DNA from: Enterococcus ureasiticus
GTDB taxonomy: Bacteria > Bacillota > Bacilli > Lactobacillales > Enterococcaceae
Assembly: GCF_001730285.1 (NCBI RefSeq)
Contig: NZ_MIJZ01000001.1
Location: 124,001-188,000, forward strand
DNA length: 64,000 nt
Reading direction: 5' to 3'
Shown: one piece after another, positions 56,439 through 64,000 of the stretch
How the letters are laid out: the number at the start of each line of letters is the position of its first letter
Position numbering within the stretch: the stretch's first letter is position 1
Made by a program: the position numbers and the translations under genes
Notes under the pieces: model-generated
Told to the model about the DNA's origin: nothing
Database searches by the model: none
The model's input: only the letters and a program-made list of their open reading frames with translations

Positions 56439-57857
56439 ATGGCTTTTGAAAGTTTAACAGACCGCCTACAGCAGGCAATGAGCAAATTACGTCGTAAAGG
56501 AAAAGTATCTGAAGCTGACGTAAAAGAAATGATGAGAGAGATTCGTCTGGCTTTATTGGAAGCCGACGTAAATTTACAAGTTGTCAAAGATTTTACCAAA
56601 CGGGTTCGTGACCGTGCAGTGGGTGTAGAAGTTCTTGAAAGCTTATCACCCGCTCAGCAAATTGTTAAAATCGTTGATGAAGAATTAACAGCAACCCTCG
56701 GAACTGATACAGTTGGCTTGAATAAATCAGAGCGTATTCCAACCGTAATTATGATGGTTGGGTTACAAGGGGCTGGTAAAACGACCTTTGGTGGTAAATT
56801 AGCGAATCATTTGATTAAGACTGAAAATGCACGTCCACTGATGATAGCAGCCGATGTCTACCGTCCAGCTGCGATCGATCAATTGAAGGTTTTAGGCCAA
56901 CAATTAGATGTACCTGTTTTCGATATGGGGACTGAGACAAGTCCTGTAGAAATCGTGCGTCAAGGGATGGAACTGGCTAAAGAAAAGAAAAATGATTACG
57001 TCTTGATTGATACGGCCGGGCGCCTGCACATTGATGAGACATTGATGGATGAATTAAAACAAATCAAAGAAATAGCTCAACCTGATGATATCTTACTTGT
57101 AGTTGATGCAATGACTGGGCAAGATGCAGTTAATGTTGCTGAAAGTTTCAACCAGCAATTAGGGATCACCGGTGTGGTCATCACTAAACTTGATGGGGAC
57201 ACTCGAGGCGGTGCAGCGTTATCTATTCGTTCCGTTACTGGGGCACCAATCAAATTTATCGGTTCAGGCGAAAAACTGACTGACTTAGAAATTTTCCATC
57301 CAGATCGTATGTCCAGCCGTATTTTAGGCATGGGTGATATGCTGACCTTGATTGAAAAAGCACAACAAGATTATGATGAGAAAAAAGCTGAAGAACTTGC
57401 AGTAAAAATGAAGGAAAACAGCTTTGACTTTAATGACTTTATCGAGCAATTAGACCAAGTAATGGGTATGGGACCAATCGAGGACTTGCTAAAAATGATT
57501 CCGGGAATGAGTAACATGCCTGGACTAGAAAATGTCAAAGTCGATCCAAAAGATGTAGCACGTAAAAAAGCGATGGTGCTCTCTATGACCCCTGCTGAAC
57601 GAGAAAATCCTGATTTATTAAGTCCGAGCCGTCGCCGTAGAATTGCTGCCGGTTCAGGTAATAATGTAGTTGAAGTCAATCGGATGATCAAACAATTCAA
57701 AGAATCTAAAAAAATGATGCAGCAAATGTCTAAAGGAAATATGGATATTCCAGGTATGGATCAAATGCTTGGTGGAGGCATCAAAGGTAAACTAGGGAAA
57801 ATGGCCATGAATCGCATGGTGAAGAAAAACAAGAAGAAGAAAAAGAAGAAAAAATAA
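56439..57857 (+). CDS. ffh: Signal recognition particle protein Ffh
   Basis: The 472-residue GTPase binds 4.5S RNA and signal sequences and takes ribosomes to the membrane receptor FtsY. It has an N domain (1-95), a G domain with GLQGAGKTT, DTAGRLH and TKLDGDTRGG, and a methionine-rich M domain (about 300-440, MGMGPIEDLLKMIPGMSNMPG and KKMMQQMSKGNMDIPGMDQM). The C-terminus is a run of lysines (KKNKKKKKKKK), longer than in many homologues. A terminator follows, which separates the gene from rpsP; in many relatives rpsP follows much sooner. Confidence 0.97.
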   Translation: MAFESLTDRLQQAMSKLRRKGKVSEADVKEMMREIRLALLEADVNLQVVKDFTKRVRDRAVGVEVLESLSPAQQIVKIVDEELTATLGTDTVGLNKSERIPTVIMMVGLQGAGKTTFGGKLANHLIKTENARPLMIAADVYRPAAIDQLKVLGQQLDVPVFDMGTETSPVEIVRQGMELAKEKKNDYVLIDTAGRLHIDETLMDELKQIKEIAQPDDILLVVDAMTGQDAVNVAESFNQQLGITGVVITKLDGDTRGGAALSIRSVTGAPIKFIGSGEKLTDLEIFHPDRMSSRILGMGDMLTLIEKAQQDYDEKKAEELAVKMKENSFDFNDFIEQLDQVMGMGPIEDLLKMIPGMSNMPGLENVKVDPKDVARKKAMVLSMTPAERENPDLLSPSRRRRIAAGSGNNVVEVNRMIKQFKESKKMMQQMSKGNMDIPGMDQMLGGGIKGKLGKMAMNRMVKKNKKKKKKKK

Positions 57858-57868
57858 AGTAAAAAAGA

Positions 57869-57906
57869 AAACAGACTAAAGTCTTTAGACTCTGGTCTGT
57901 TTTTAT
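57869..57906 (+). terminator. Terminator of ylxM-ffh
   Basis: The stem AAACAGAC / GTCTGTTT with inner AAGTC/GACT pairing is followed by a T-run. Confidence 0.85.
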
Positions 57907-58038
57907 TATTGAGACAGATAAACTATGATTCGATCAGAGCACAATATTTTAATTTCGAATCGTAAACATTTTCGTAGAAATTTTGCTAAACTAAAGAAAA
58001 GCTTTAAAAAATAAGGTTTAATTATTGGAGGGAACAAG

Positions 58039-58602
58039 GTGAGACAAAGATGTTCTTGGGCAGAGGATAATGAAAAAATGAAACACTATCATGATACGAT
58101 TTGGGGAGTTCCAGTATATGATGATCAGCGTTTGTTTAGAAAATTAATCTTGGATATCAATCAAGCTGGCTTGAGCTGGCAAACTATTTTGAATAAAGAA
58201 GACTATTTTGATACTGCCTTTGATAATTTTGATATAAAAAAAGTTGCGCATTATGACGAAAATAAGATCGAAGAACTTTTGAACGATCCTGGTATCATTC
58301 GTAATCGTAGAAAGATTGAGGCGGCAATCCATAATGCTCAAAAAGTTATTGAAATTCAAGAAGAATTTGGGACTTTTTCCAACTATTTATGGGGTTTTAA
58401 TGCGCAAAATGTTTTGAAAAATTCTTATCAAAATCAACTGGAGATTCCTACAACAAACGAATTATCTGACCGGATAACCAAAGATTTGAAGAAAAGAGGA
58501 TTTAAGTTTGTAGGCAGCACGATCATCTACGCTTTTCTAGAAGCAGTTGGAATGATCAATGATCATGTAACAACATGTTTTCGATATGAAGAATTAAAGT
58601 AA
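58039..58602 (+). CDS. tag: DNA-3-methyladenine glycosylase I
   Basis: The 187-residue base-excision repair enzyme removes 3-methyladenine from alkylated DNA. It keeps the zinc-binding Cys5 and His18 at the N-terminus and His/Cys in NDHVTTCF at the C-terminus, with YHDTIWGVP, FRKLILDINQAGLSWQTIL and NRRKIEAAIHNAQ as the family core. The start codon is GTG 58039 with GGAGGGAA upstream. A 19-bp perfect terminator follows. It is the first of three unrelated genes lying between ffh and rpsP. Confidence 0.94.
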   Translation: MRQRCSWAEDNEKMKHYHDTIWGVPVYDDQRLFRKLILDINQAGLSWQTILNKEDYFDTAFDNFDIKKVAHYDENKIEELLNDPGIIRNRRKIEAAIHNAQKVIEIQEEFGTFSNYLWGFNAQNVLKNSYQNQLEIPTTNELSDRITKDLKKRGFKFVGSTIIYAFLEAVGMINDHVTTCFRYEELK

Positions 58603-58649
58603 AAATAGTCTAAACCCAAACGATATTTCAGTTTGGGTTTAGACTATTT
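58603..58649. terminator. Bidirectional terminator, 19-bp perfect stem
   Basis: The arms 58603-58621 and 58631-58649 pair perfectly (AAATAGTCTAAACCCAAAC and complement). It lies between tag and the converging FMN reductase gene. Confidence 0.95.
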
Positions 58650-58657
58650 AAATTTAA

Positions 58658-59209
58658 TCAATTATTTTTTTCTAAAAAAGCAAGATAAGAATCAACGATT
58701 GTTTTGAAAAAATTCATAGTGTTTTCGGCAATAGTCCCATCTTCATTGATTAGATTTACTACATTGCCGATGTATGCTTCTGGTTGCTGCAAGGTAGGAA
58801 CATTAAGAAAAACCAGTGATTGGCGTAAATGATGGTTTGCACCAAAAGCACTTAAAGCACCAGGTGATACGCTGACAACTAAGCCAGGTTTACCATCCCA
58901 TACATTTTGACCATAAGGACGTGAACCAACATCTAAAGCATTTTTCAAAACGCCAGGTACAGAGCGATTATATTCTGGTGTGACAAAAACAAGTCCTGTC
59001 AATGACTTTACTTCTTCTCTAAATTTCGTCCAAGCAGCTGTAGGCGTTCCTTCATCATCTAAATCTTGATTATACATTTCCAATTCACGTAAATCGATAA
59101 AAATAGGTTCATATTCTTCTGGGAATAAGCTGGAAATAGCAACGGCCACTTTTCTACTATAAGAATCTTTTCTCAAACTTCCGACAAAAAAACCGATTTT
59201 TTTCTTCAT
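58658..59209 (-). CDS. NADPH-dependent FMN reductase-family flavoprotein
   Basis: The 183-residue flavodoxin-like protein has the FMN phosphate loop GSLRKDSYSRKV, the FVTPEYNRSVPGVLKNALD motif typical of the family, and SVSPGALSAFGANHHLR near the end. Such enzymes reduce FMN, azo dyes, quinones or chromate with NAD(P)H. I start at ATG 59209, with GGAGG upstream; an ATG at 59224 contains that site. It stands alone, and its physiological substrate is unknown. Confidence 0.9.
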   Translation of the reverse strand: MKKKIGFFVGSLRKDSYSRKVAVAISSLFPEEYEPIFIDLRELEMYNQDLDDEGTPTAAWTKFREEVKSLTGLVFVTPEYNRSVPGVLKNALDVGSRPYGQNVWDGKPGLVVSVSPGALSAFGANHHLRQSLVFLNVPTLQQPEAYIGNVVNLINEDGTIAENTMNFFKTIVDSYLAFLEKNN

Positions 59210-59393
59210 AAAATATTCCTCCATTCAATAAATAACTGTTATTATTTTATTCTAAATCTAAATCAACATTTATACAAGAAATCAATCTTTTTAATCGACA
59301 TTCAGAAAATGACAAGCAAATCAATGTTCATGAATAAACATTCCTTATATAATGAAAAATAATAAAGTGTTCATAAAAAATGGGGGGAAAGTT

Positions 59394-61208
59394 ATGCAGA
59401 GGATTAAACAAATTAGTAAAATCAGTATGTTTCTACTTATTTTCTGGTTATTCATTATGGGTATGGCCCAAAAAACAATGGCTGTAGAAACTATCTCTAG
59501 TACGGACGATTCAAGCATAACAAACAATGAAACCAAAACTGAAGTGAGCACTACAAAAAATAGTGACAGCACAGAACGCTCAACAGAAGAAAGCAGCGCA
59601 GAAAATCAAGAAACTCTTCAACCGACTGTAAGAGCACAAAATGTCTATGGCTCTGAGTTGTTGACAAACGTAACTTTGACGGATATTGTCAATAACCCGA
59701 TTCATCGAGTGAAGAGCAGTGATAAAATTAAAGTAAATTATTCCTATTACTTACCAGATGATGCTAAAGCTGGCGATGAGTTGACATTTGAATTACCTTC
59801 TATTTTACAAATGGTGAACTACAGTGATTTTCCATTGCTCAATCAAGTTGGCAATGAGATTGGTACAGCTCATATAGATCGAGAAAAAAATACGGTTACC
59901 GTTACATTCAATCAATTTATAACAGACCATATTTCAATCAGTGGGCAATTTTATTTCTGGGTAAAGCTTGTCAATGATCGAACTGAAGAGGGGATCAATC
60001 GAATTCCATTGCCAGTCAATGGCACAACGAGCGATCTTGAACTTACAATAAACAAAGCTGTCGGTGTAAGTACGGGAACGACCAACCCAACAACAATTTT
60101 TAAAAGTGGCAAATTTGATTCAATAGATCCACAAAAAATCAACTGGACGATTACGATCAATAACTCTGGACAGAATCTGTTAATGCCAAGTATTAATGAT
60201 AATTTAGGTACTGGACAACAATTACTCGGTGATACGTTCAGTATTAATTATCGTGATGGAAATAAAAAAAGTTTAAAAAAATATCCACTTCCAAGTAAAA
60301 TTGAGGGAGACCAAACAAAAGTTGAAGTGGCAGCAGATGGTTTTATCCTATCCTTGGAAAATCTAGGTAGTTACAGTGCAGGCAAAGGGTATGTTTCTGC
60401 AGTTGTCAATTACAGTACAAAAGTCACAGATTCATCAGTAAAGTATGTTAACACTGCAAGTACTTTTGATGAAGACGGAATACCACAATCAAGAAATGCT
60501 AGTTTAACTAATTACGCAAATGGTGGCATTGGTAATGGAGATATAAACCAAGTCATTGATATTATTACGGACAAAATTGATGAAGTCGAAAGCGTAGATT
60601 TACAAGAACTAACTGATTCGTCTGCAAAAAAACTAACAGATGCTAAAGAGAATGCTCAAACAGCAGTAGATAACGAAAATGCAACACCTTCTGACATAGA
60701 AAATGCTGCTGAAACACTGGTCAATCAGTTAGTAACAACAGAAGAAATTGTTCAACCGATAGACATCGAAGCATTGGAAAAAGTTATTGAAGAAAATAAT
60801 GGACTAAAAGAAGAAGCCTACACACCAGAAACTTGGAAACCATGGAGTGATAAAAAAACCGAAGCTATCAATCTCATAAAAATAGCTGAAGAAACGCCTA
60901 AAGAAGTTAGCCGTAACGAAATCAAACAAACAACAGAAGAATTGAAGACAGCTAGAACCAATCTTGTTGGAGCAGTAGAAACTTCTGAAACCAGTGAATC
61001 AGAGTCATCTAATGAGTCATCAACAAGTACTGAAACATCGACCTCTACTCAAAGCAGTACAACTAGTCCAACTGAGAAAAGTGATGGAAATCAACAGAGT
61101 CTCTTAAAAACTGGTGAGGAAGGTTCGCCTGTATTAATTTTTACGGGCACCTTATTACTAACAATTTCAGTAGGGATAATCTTCAACAGAAAGCAAATTG
61201 GTAGTTAA
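59394..61208 (+). CDS. Cell-wall-anchored surface protein with FIVAR-like region and LLKTG sorting motif
   Basis: The 604-residue secreted protein has a signal peptide (basic MQRIKQ, hydrophobic core to about residue 30) and a Ser/Thr/Glu linker (35-75). A beta-sandwich adhesion module of SdrG/Cna-like type (80-390) contains YYLPDDAKAGDELTFELP and IDPQKINWTITINNSGQNL. Then follow two FIVAR-like helical repeats (about 400-530), a Ser/Thr-rich spacer, and a wall signal LLKTGEEG, hydrophobic helix and NRKQIGS. The sorting motif has Leu in place of the usual Pro. ATG 59394 follows GGGGGGAAA. Probable adhesin; ligand unknown. Confidence 0.83.
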   Translation: MQRIKQISKISMFLLIFWLFIMGMAQKTMAVETISSTDDSSITNNETKTEVSTTKNSDSTERSTEESSAENQETLQPTVRAQNVYGSELLTNVTLTDIVNNPIHRVKSSDKIKVNYSYYLPDDAKAGDELTFELPSILQMVNYSDFPLLNQVGNEIGTAHIDREKNTVTVTFNQFITDHISISGQFYFWVKLVNDRTEEGINRIPLPVNGTTSDLELTINKAVGVSTGTTNPTTIFKSGKFDSIDPQKINWTITINNSGQNLLMPSINDNLGTGQQLLGDTFSINYRDGNKKSLKKYPLPSKIEGDQTKVEVAADGFILSLENLGSYSAGKGYVSAVVNYSTKVTDSSVKYVNTASTFDEDGIPQSRNASLTNYANGGIGNGDINQVIDIITDKIDEVESVDLQELTDSSAKKLTDAKENAQTAVDNENATPSDIENAAETLVNQLVTTEEIVQPIDIEALEKVIEENNGLKEEAYTPETWKPWSDKKTEAINLIKIAEETPKEVSRNEIKQTTEELKTARTNLVGAVETSETSESESSNESSTSTETSTSTQSSTTSPTEKSDGNQQSLLKTGEEGSPVLIFTGTLLLTISVGIIFNRKQIGS

Positions 61209-61269
61209 TCGTTACTTTTCTATTATCAAACTCTGAAATCTATATATAATCAGTCAAAATTATTACAGA

Positions 61270-61299
61270 ATTCCTTGACTATTATCTTTGTCAAGGAAT
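61270..61299 (+). repeat. Short hairpin after the surface protein gene
   Basis: The 10-bp stem ATTCCTTGAC / GTCAAGGAAT has a 10-nt loop and no T-run. Confidence 0.6.
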
Positions 61300-61313
61300 C
61301 GTGAACACTCAAA

Positions 61314-61367
61314 AAATAAGCTGTGAACGAAAGAAGATAATCTTCATAGTTCACAGCTTATTTTTGT
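61314..61367. terminator. Terminator of the surface protein gene
   Basis: The 15-bp stem AAATAAGCTGTGAAC / GTTCACAGCTTATTT has an inner GAAGAT/ATCTTC pairing and is followed by TTG. It isolates rpsP from upstream genes. The 100 bp that follow hold only the rpsP promoter. Confidence 0.9.
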
Positions 61368-61470
61368 TAAGCAACGATTGATTGCCCCTGCCAAGGTAAC
61401 TCAATTATAAAGCTAATAGACCAAGAAATCAACGATACAAAGCTTTTTTTAAGGTGTCAAGAAAAAACTC

Positions 61471-61499
61471 TTTACAGCTTGTTGAAAATCTGGTAAACT
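61471..61499 (+). promoter_or_regulatory. Promoter of rpsP-khpA
   Basis: TTTACA (61471-61476), 17-bp spacer, TAAACT (61494-61499), about 40 bp before the rpsP ATG. Confidence 0.75.
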
Positions 61500-61538
61500 A
61501 ACATTTGTGATTAAGTTAATGGAGGTGTAATATATAAA

Positions 61539-61814
61539 ATGTCAGTTAAAATTCGCTTAAAACGCATGGGTTCTAAAAAGAGTCCTTTTTACCGTATTGT
61601 AGTTGCAGATTCTCGTTCTCCTCGTGATGGACGTTTCATCGAAACTGTTGGTACTTACAATCCTTTAAAAGATCCTGCAGAAGTAGTTTTAAAAGAAGAT
61701 TTAGTTTTAGACTGGTTGTCTAAAGGCGCTCAGCCTTCAGATACAGTTCGTAACATCCTTTCAAAAGAAGGCGTTATGAAAAAACACCACGAAGCTAAAC
61801 TTGAAAAGAAATAA
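61539..61814 (+). CDS. rpsP: 30S ribosomal protein S16
   Basis: The 91-residue small-subunit protein has the family start [20 protein letters not shown] and [13 protein letters not shown]. It stabilises 16S rRNA during 30S assembly. TGGAGGTG lies 12 nt before the ATG. It has its own promoter and is followed after 8 bp by khpA, a pairing typical of Firmicutes. Confidence 0.98.
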   Translation: MSVKIRLKRMGSKKSPFYRIVVADSRSPRDGRFIETVGTYNPLKDPAEVVLKEDLVLDWLSKGAQPSDTVRNILSKEGVMKKHHEAKLEKK

Positions 61815-61822
61815 GGTGACCG

Positions 61823-62071
61823 ATGATGACAGATGTGAAAGAGTTAGTCTTAACTATCGTTCGCCCATTAGTCAGTCAACCTGAGCTAGTTAAATTAGAA
61901 ATAGAAGAATCTGATGTTTTTCTAGAGTATAATTTAACTGTATCGCCTGAAGATATTGGCCGTATCATTGGCAAGCAAGGTCGTGTTGCTAAAGCAATTC
62001 GTACCATTGTTTACAGTGTACGTGTCGAGGGACCTAAAAAAGTTCGTTTGAATATTGTAGATGGCAAATAG
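61823..62071 (+). CDS. khpA: KH-domain RNA-binding protein KhpA
   Basis: The 82-residue single KH domain has the GxxG loop in RIIGKQGRVAKAIRTI. In streptococci and lactobacilli KhpA pairs with KhpB/EloR and affects cell elongation and small-RNA function. The frame begins with two ATG codons (61823 and 61826), AAGGTGA being 4 and 7 nt upstream, so the second may be the real start. It is the end of the rpsP operon. Confidence 0.94.
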   Translation: MMTDVKELVLTIVRPLVSQPELVKLEIEESDVFLEYNLTVSPEDIGRIIGKQGRVAKAIRTIVYSVRVEGPKKVRLNIVDGK

Positions 62072-62080
62072 CAAGAAGTG

Positions 62081-62108
62081 AAGCACCCAAGAAATTGGGT
62101 GCTTTTTT
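62081..62108 (+). terminator. Terminator of rpsP-khpA
   Basis: The 10-bp stem AAGCACCCAA / TTGGGTGCTT encloses a GAAA tetraloop and is followed by a T-run. Confidence 0.95.
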
Positions 62109-62152
62109 TACACGATCGCAGTAGTACAAAATCAATTTGTAAATAAAGAAGA

Positions 62153-62196
62153 GGAGGAATAACCAACACATTCTAAGGTTACTCCTCCTTTTTTTA
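62153..62196. terminator. Second hairpin terminator, probably for the converging DUF1576 operon
   Basis: GGAGGAATAACC pairs with GGTTACTCCTCC (62177-62188) with one mismatch. T-runs flank it on both strands. Confidence 0.8.
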
Positions 62197-62206
62197 CAGA
62201 GAACAA

Positions 62207-62545
62207 TTATTTTTTTCTAAATACTTTGATTTCAAAAACAGGTGCGTCGAAAGTGATTTCTGCCTCATCGATCATCAGGCCTAGGAGGTGATAATCTTCT
62301 TCTTCATGGTGAGTGATTCCAAGTAATTCATCATAATAACTCTCAATACTCAGATCTCTAGGTGTATTTAATAACTCTAATAAATGCAGGACATTTTTTG
62401 GTTCTTCTTCAGTTTTCCCTTTTATCTCAATAGAAAAACCTTCTGGCGTAAAGTCAACCCCAATACGAATCTCTTCAATGTCATTCGAAAAAAAGTAAGT
62501 CAGTAATTCATCTATGATTCTCTTAGATTTATCTCTTTCTTGCAT
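62207..62545 (-). CDS. Small soluble protein of unknown function, partner of the DUF1576 protein
   Basis: The 112-residue acidic protein begins MQERDKSKRIIDELLTYFF and has an alternating beta-alpha pattern (EEIRIGVDFTPEGFSIEIKGK, HLLGLMIDEAEITFDAPVFEIKVF) with two histidines in GITHHEEE. No known domain is obvious to me. Its ATG lies 17 bp inside the end of the DUF1576 gene, with AAAGGTGA upstream, so the two are coupled. Homologues, where I recall the pair, keep this order, which suggests a shared task. Confidence 0.6.
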   Translation of the reverse strand: MQERDKSKRIIDELLTYFFSNDIEEIRIGVDFTPEGFSIEIKGKTEEEPKNVLHLLELLNTPRDLSIESYYDELLGITHHEEEDYHLLGLMIDEAEITFDAPVFEIKVFRKK

Positions 62546-63851
62546 GTTGTTTCACCTTTCTGATCTGTAAAATATTATCAAGTAATGGTACCATGACTGC
62601 CGCCACAAAACCAGTAGAAAATCCATTATTATAAAGATTTAACCCGCCGTGAAGGTAGCTGACATTTGTGACCAACGACATATGTAAAAACCCAGCGATC
62701 AAGCCAAAAGTAATGCCATAATATCCTGCAATCGGTGCTAAACCAGTACCGAAAATTCCCGCAAGTACCACAGTTGTTTGGTTTACTTCAAAAACCGAAG
62801 ATAGCTGTGCTGTCAAAAAGACACTAACTAATAAAGGCAGACTATTAAAAATATGATTACCAAAAGCACTAAATCCGACAGCAGATAGAATGGCTCCAAC
62901 GATTGGTCCATTAAGTGTAGAATGACTAATTTGAGTATAACCAACAAGTAATAAACCCATCAACGCCATATTCATCATTGTAGCGCCAACACCTGCGATA
63001 GAAATAAAATCAGTAATCAATTTCCCCGATGTTTTACTGATATCTTTTAAGCCCTTCAGTGAAAAATGATTGACTATAAACCCAACAAAGAACAGAATTA
63101 AAAATAAAAACAGTAGAAAAAAAAGAAGTTTGGTATGGTAAGCTGTTGAAACTAAATTCTTACCTTCAATTTTCCAGCCAAACATCCTTAAAATACCCGT
63201 AAACATCATAGCAATAAGTCCTGAGGTAAAACCGACATTATATAATGAAAATCCTTGATGGAAGGTGAGAATATGTGAGGCTAAAGGTGGCAAAATCAAG
63301 CCAATAAAAATCCCCACTGAACATCCTAAAGGAATTGAAAACACTAAAGGTAAAGAAAGGCCAAAGGTAAGGTAGCTGATAATTGGGGATAGCGCACTAC
63401 CAAATAAGCTAACAACAATAAATTGTGAAAAAGGTTTCCTAACAATTTTCGCATAACAGAGTCCACCAATAATGATTGGAATCGAATTATACAAATTTTT
63501 TCCAAAAAAAGAGCAACCTGATACGGTAAATAAAGCTGCGATCATAGGACCGTTGATTGGAATCTTTTCCTTTTTTGCAAGCAGAACACTGATCAATGTC
63601 AGTAAACCGCTATTTACAAATGCACTACCGAATGTCCCTAGTTCAATATAATCGGTCAGTAGGTTGCTAGGTGAAGTTAAGATTCGAAGCATGCCAGCCC
63701 ATAAAGAGGTTATCGGTTCATTGAATAAGCCAATCATAATCAAAATTAAACAATAACCAATCAGAAAATAATAGTTTCTATTCTGATTAATTAGTTCTAA
63801 ACGTTTTTTGTCAGTATGTAAAAAAAGTGTCTGGCCGTTATTTTTAGCCAT
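62529..63851 (-). CDS. DUF1576 multi-pass membrane protein with internal duplication
   Basis: The 440-residue protein has about twelve to fourteen membrane helices and matches the DUF1576 family of unknown function. Its two halves are alike: INGPMIAALFTVSGCSFFGKNLYNSIPIII (written as two parts, first half) echoes LNGPIVGAILSAVGFSAFGN then HIFNSLPLLV, and HQGFSLYNVGFTSG echoes HGGLNLYNNGFSTG. Such repeat-built folds are typical of secondary carriers. GGAGG precedes the ATG and a promoter lies 35-60 bp upstream. Substrate unknown. Confidence 0.8.
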   Translation of the reverse strand: MAKNNGQTLFLHTDKKRLELINQNRNYYFLIGYCLILIMIGLFNEPITSLWAGMLRILTSPSNLLTDYIELGTFGSAFVNSGLLTLISVLLAKKEKIPINGPMIAALFTVSGCSFFGKNLYNSIPIIIGGLCYAKIVRKPFSQFIVVSLFGSALSPIISYLTFGLSLPLVFSIPLGCSVGIFIGLILPPLASHILTFHQGFSLYNVGFTSGLIAMMFTGILRMFGWKIEGKNLVSTAYHTKLLFFLLFLFLILFFVGFIVNHFSLKGLKDISKTSGKLITDFISIAGVGATMMNMALMGLLLVGYTQISHSTLNGPIVGAILSAVGFSAFGNHIFNSLPLLVSVFLTAQLSSVFEVNQTTVVLAGIFGTGLAPIAGYYGITFGLIAGFLHMSLVTNVSYLHGGLNLYNNGFSTGFVAAVMVPLLDNILQIRKVKQHARKR

Positions 63852-63884
63852 AAAAAAATACCTCCATTATCTATGAATAAGTTA

Positions 63885-63914
63885 ACTATAGCCTGTAAAA
63901 CATTCATCGGTCAA
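63885..63914 (-). promoter_or_regulatory. Promoter of the DUF1576 operon
   Basis: On the minus strand: TTGACC (63909-63914), 18-bp spacer, TATAGT (63885-63890). The rest of 63915-64000 shows no feature. Confidence 0.65.
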
Positions 63915-64000
63915 TATCATTTCAGTAAAGTCCAGTAAATTATCATATTTTTCAGATATATCCACAATTATTGAGAAAATTAGTCACGAAAAGAGTGTAA

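Overview
The window looks like chromosomal DNA of an Enterococcus. It is AT-rich, its genes carry strong AGGAGG-type ribosome binding sites, and it holds an ebsC / RNase H / ebsA locus, an enterococcal-type pyr operon (pyrR-uraA-pyrB-pyrC-carA-carB-pyrK-pyrDB-pyrF-pyrE) and ylxM-ffh and rpsP-khpA pairs. The species cannot be fixed from the sequence alone. I saw no rRNA, tRNA, CRISPR array, prophage or intact insertion sequence.

Layout. 1-10.7 kb: tail of a DEAD-box helicase gene, a MerR regulator divergent from a short-chain dehydrogenase, a PASTA-less PBP2x-like class B penicillin-binding protein, rqcH, an unknown barrel-like protein, two tandem MetE-C-domain methionine synthase-like genes behind a T-box with an AUG specifier candidate, a membrane-anchored unknown protein, micro-ORFs and an acetyltransferase. 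10.7-13.8 kb: trpXYZ-type ABC importer behind a leader peptide with two Trp codons and a four-step attenuator. 13.8-22.2 kb: split ThrE-type exporter, HAD phosphatase, an OmpR-type two-component system, an odd ABC pair whose ATPase lacks a Walker A motif, and LtaS.

22.4-30.1 kb: rRNA methyltransferase, then a LysR regulator divergent from a probable quinate/shikimate-use operon (flavoenzyme, YdiB-like dehydrogenase, MFS carrier, type I dehydroquinase). Its leader carries three tandem long-hairpin repeats. 30.1-35.3 kb: ebs genes, cold-shock protein, small membrane proteins, a HEPN-CBS protein, lspA and rluD. 35.3-47.4 kb: the full pyr operon with one PyrR attenuator in the leader and a fourth copy of the hairpin repeat between uraA and pyrB. 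A carbonic anhydrase gene follows and may supply bicarbonate to CarAB.

47.5-64 kb: LysR regulator, orphan hisC, PatA-like aminotransferase, pstS behind a five-hexamer Pho-box array and convergent with phoPR, a DUF523/TudS protein, ylxM-ffh, then tag, an FMN reductase and a wall-anchored protein with an LLKTG sorting motif lying between ffh and rpsP-khpA, and finally a DUF1576 membrane protein with a small partner.

The main observations for follow-up are the hairpin-repeat family (different sequences, conserved self-complementarity), the Trp attenuator, a second compound palindrome with two mutually exclusive folds, the HEPN-CBS fusion and the Walker-A-less ABC pair.
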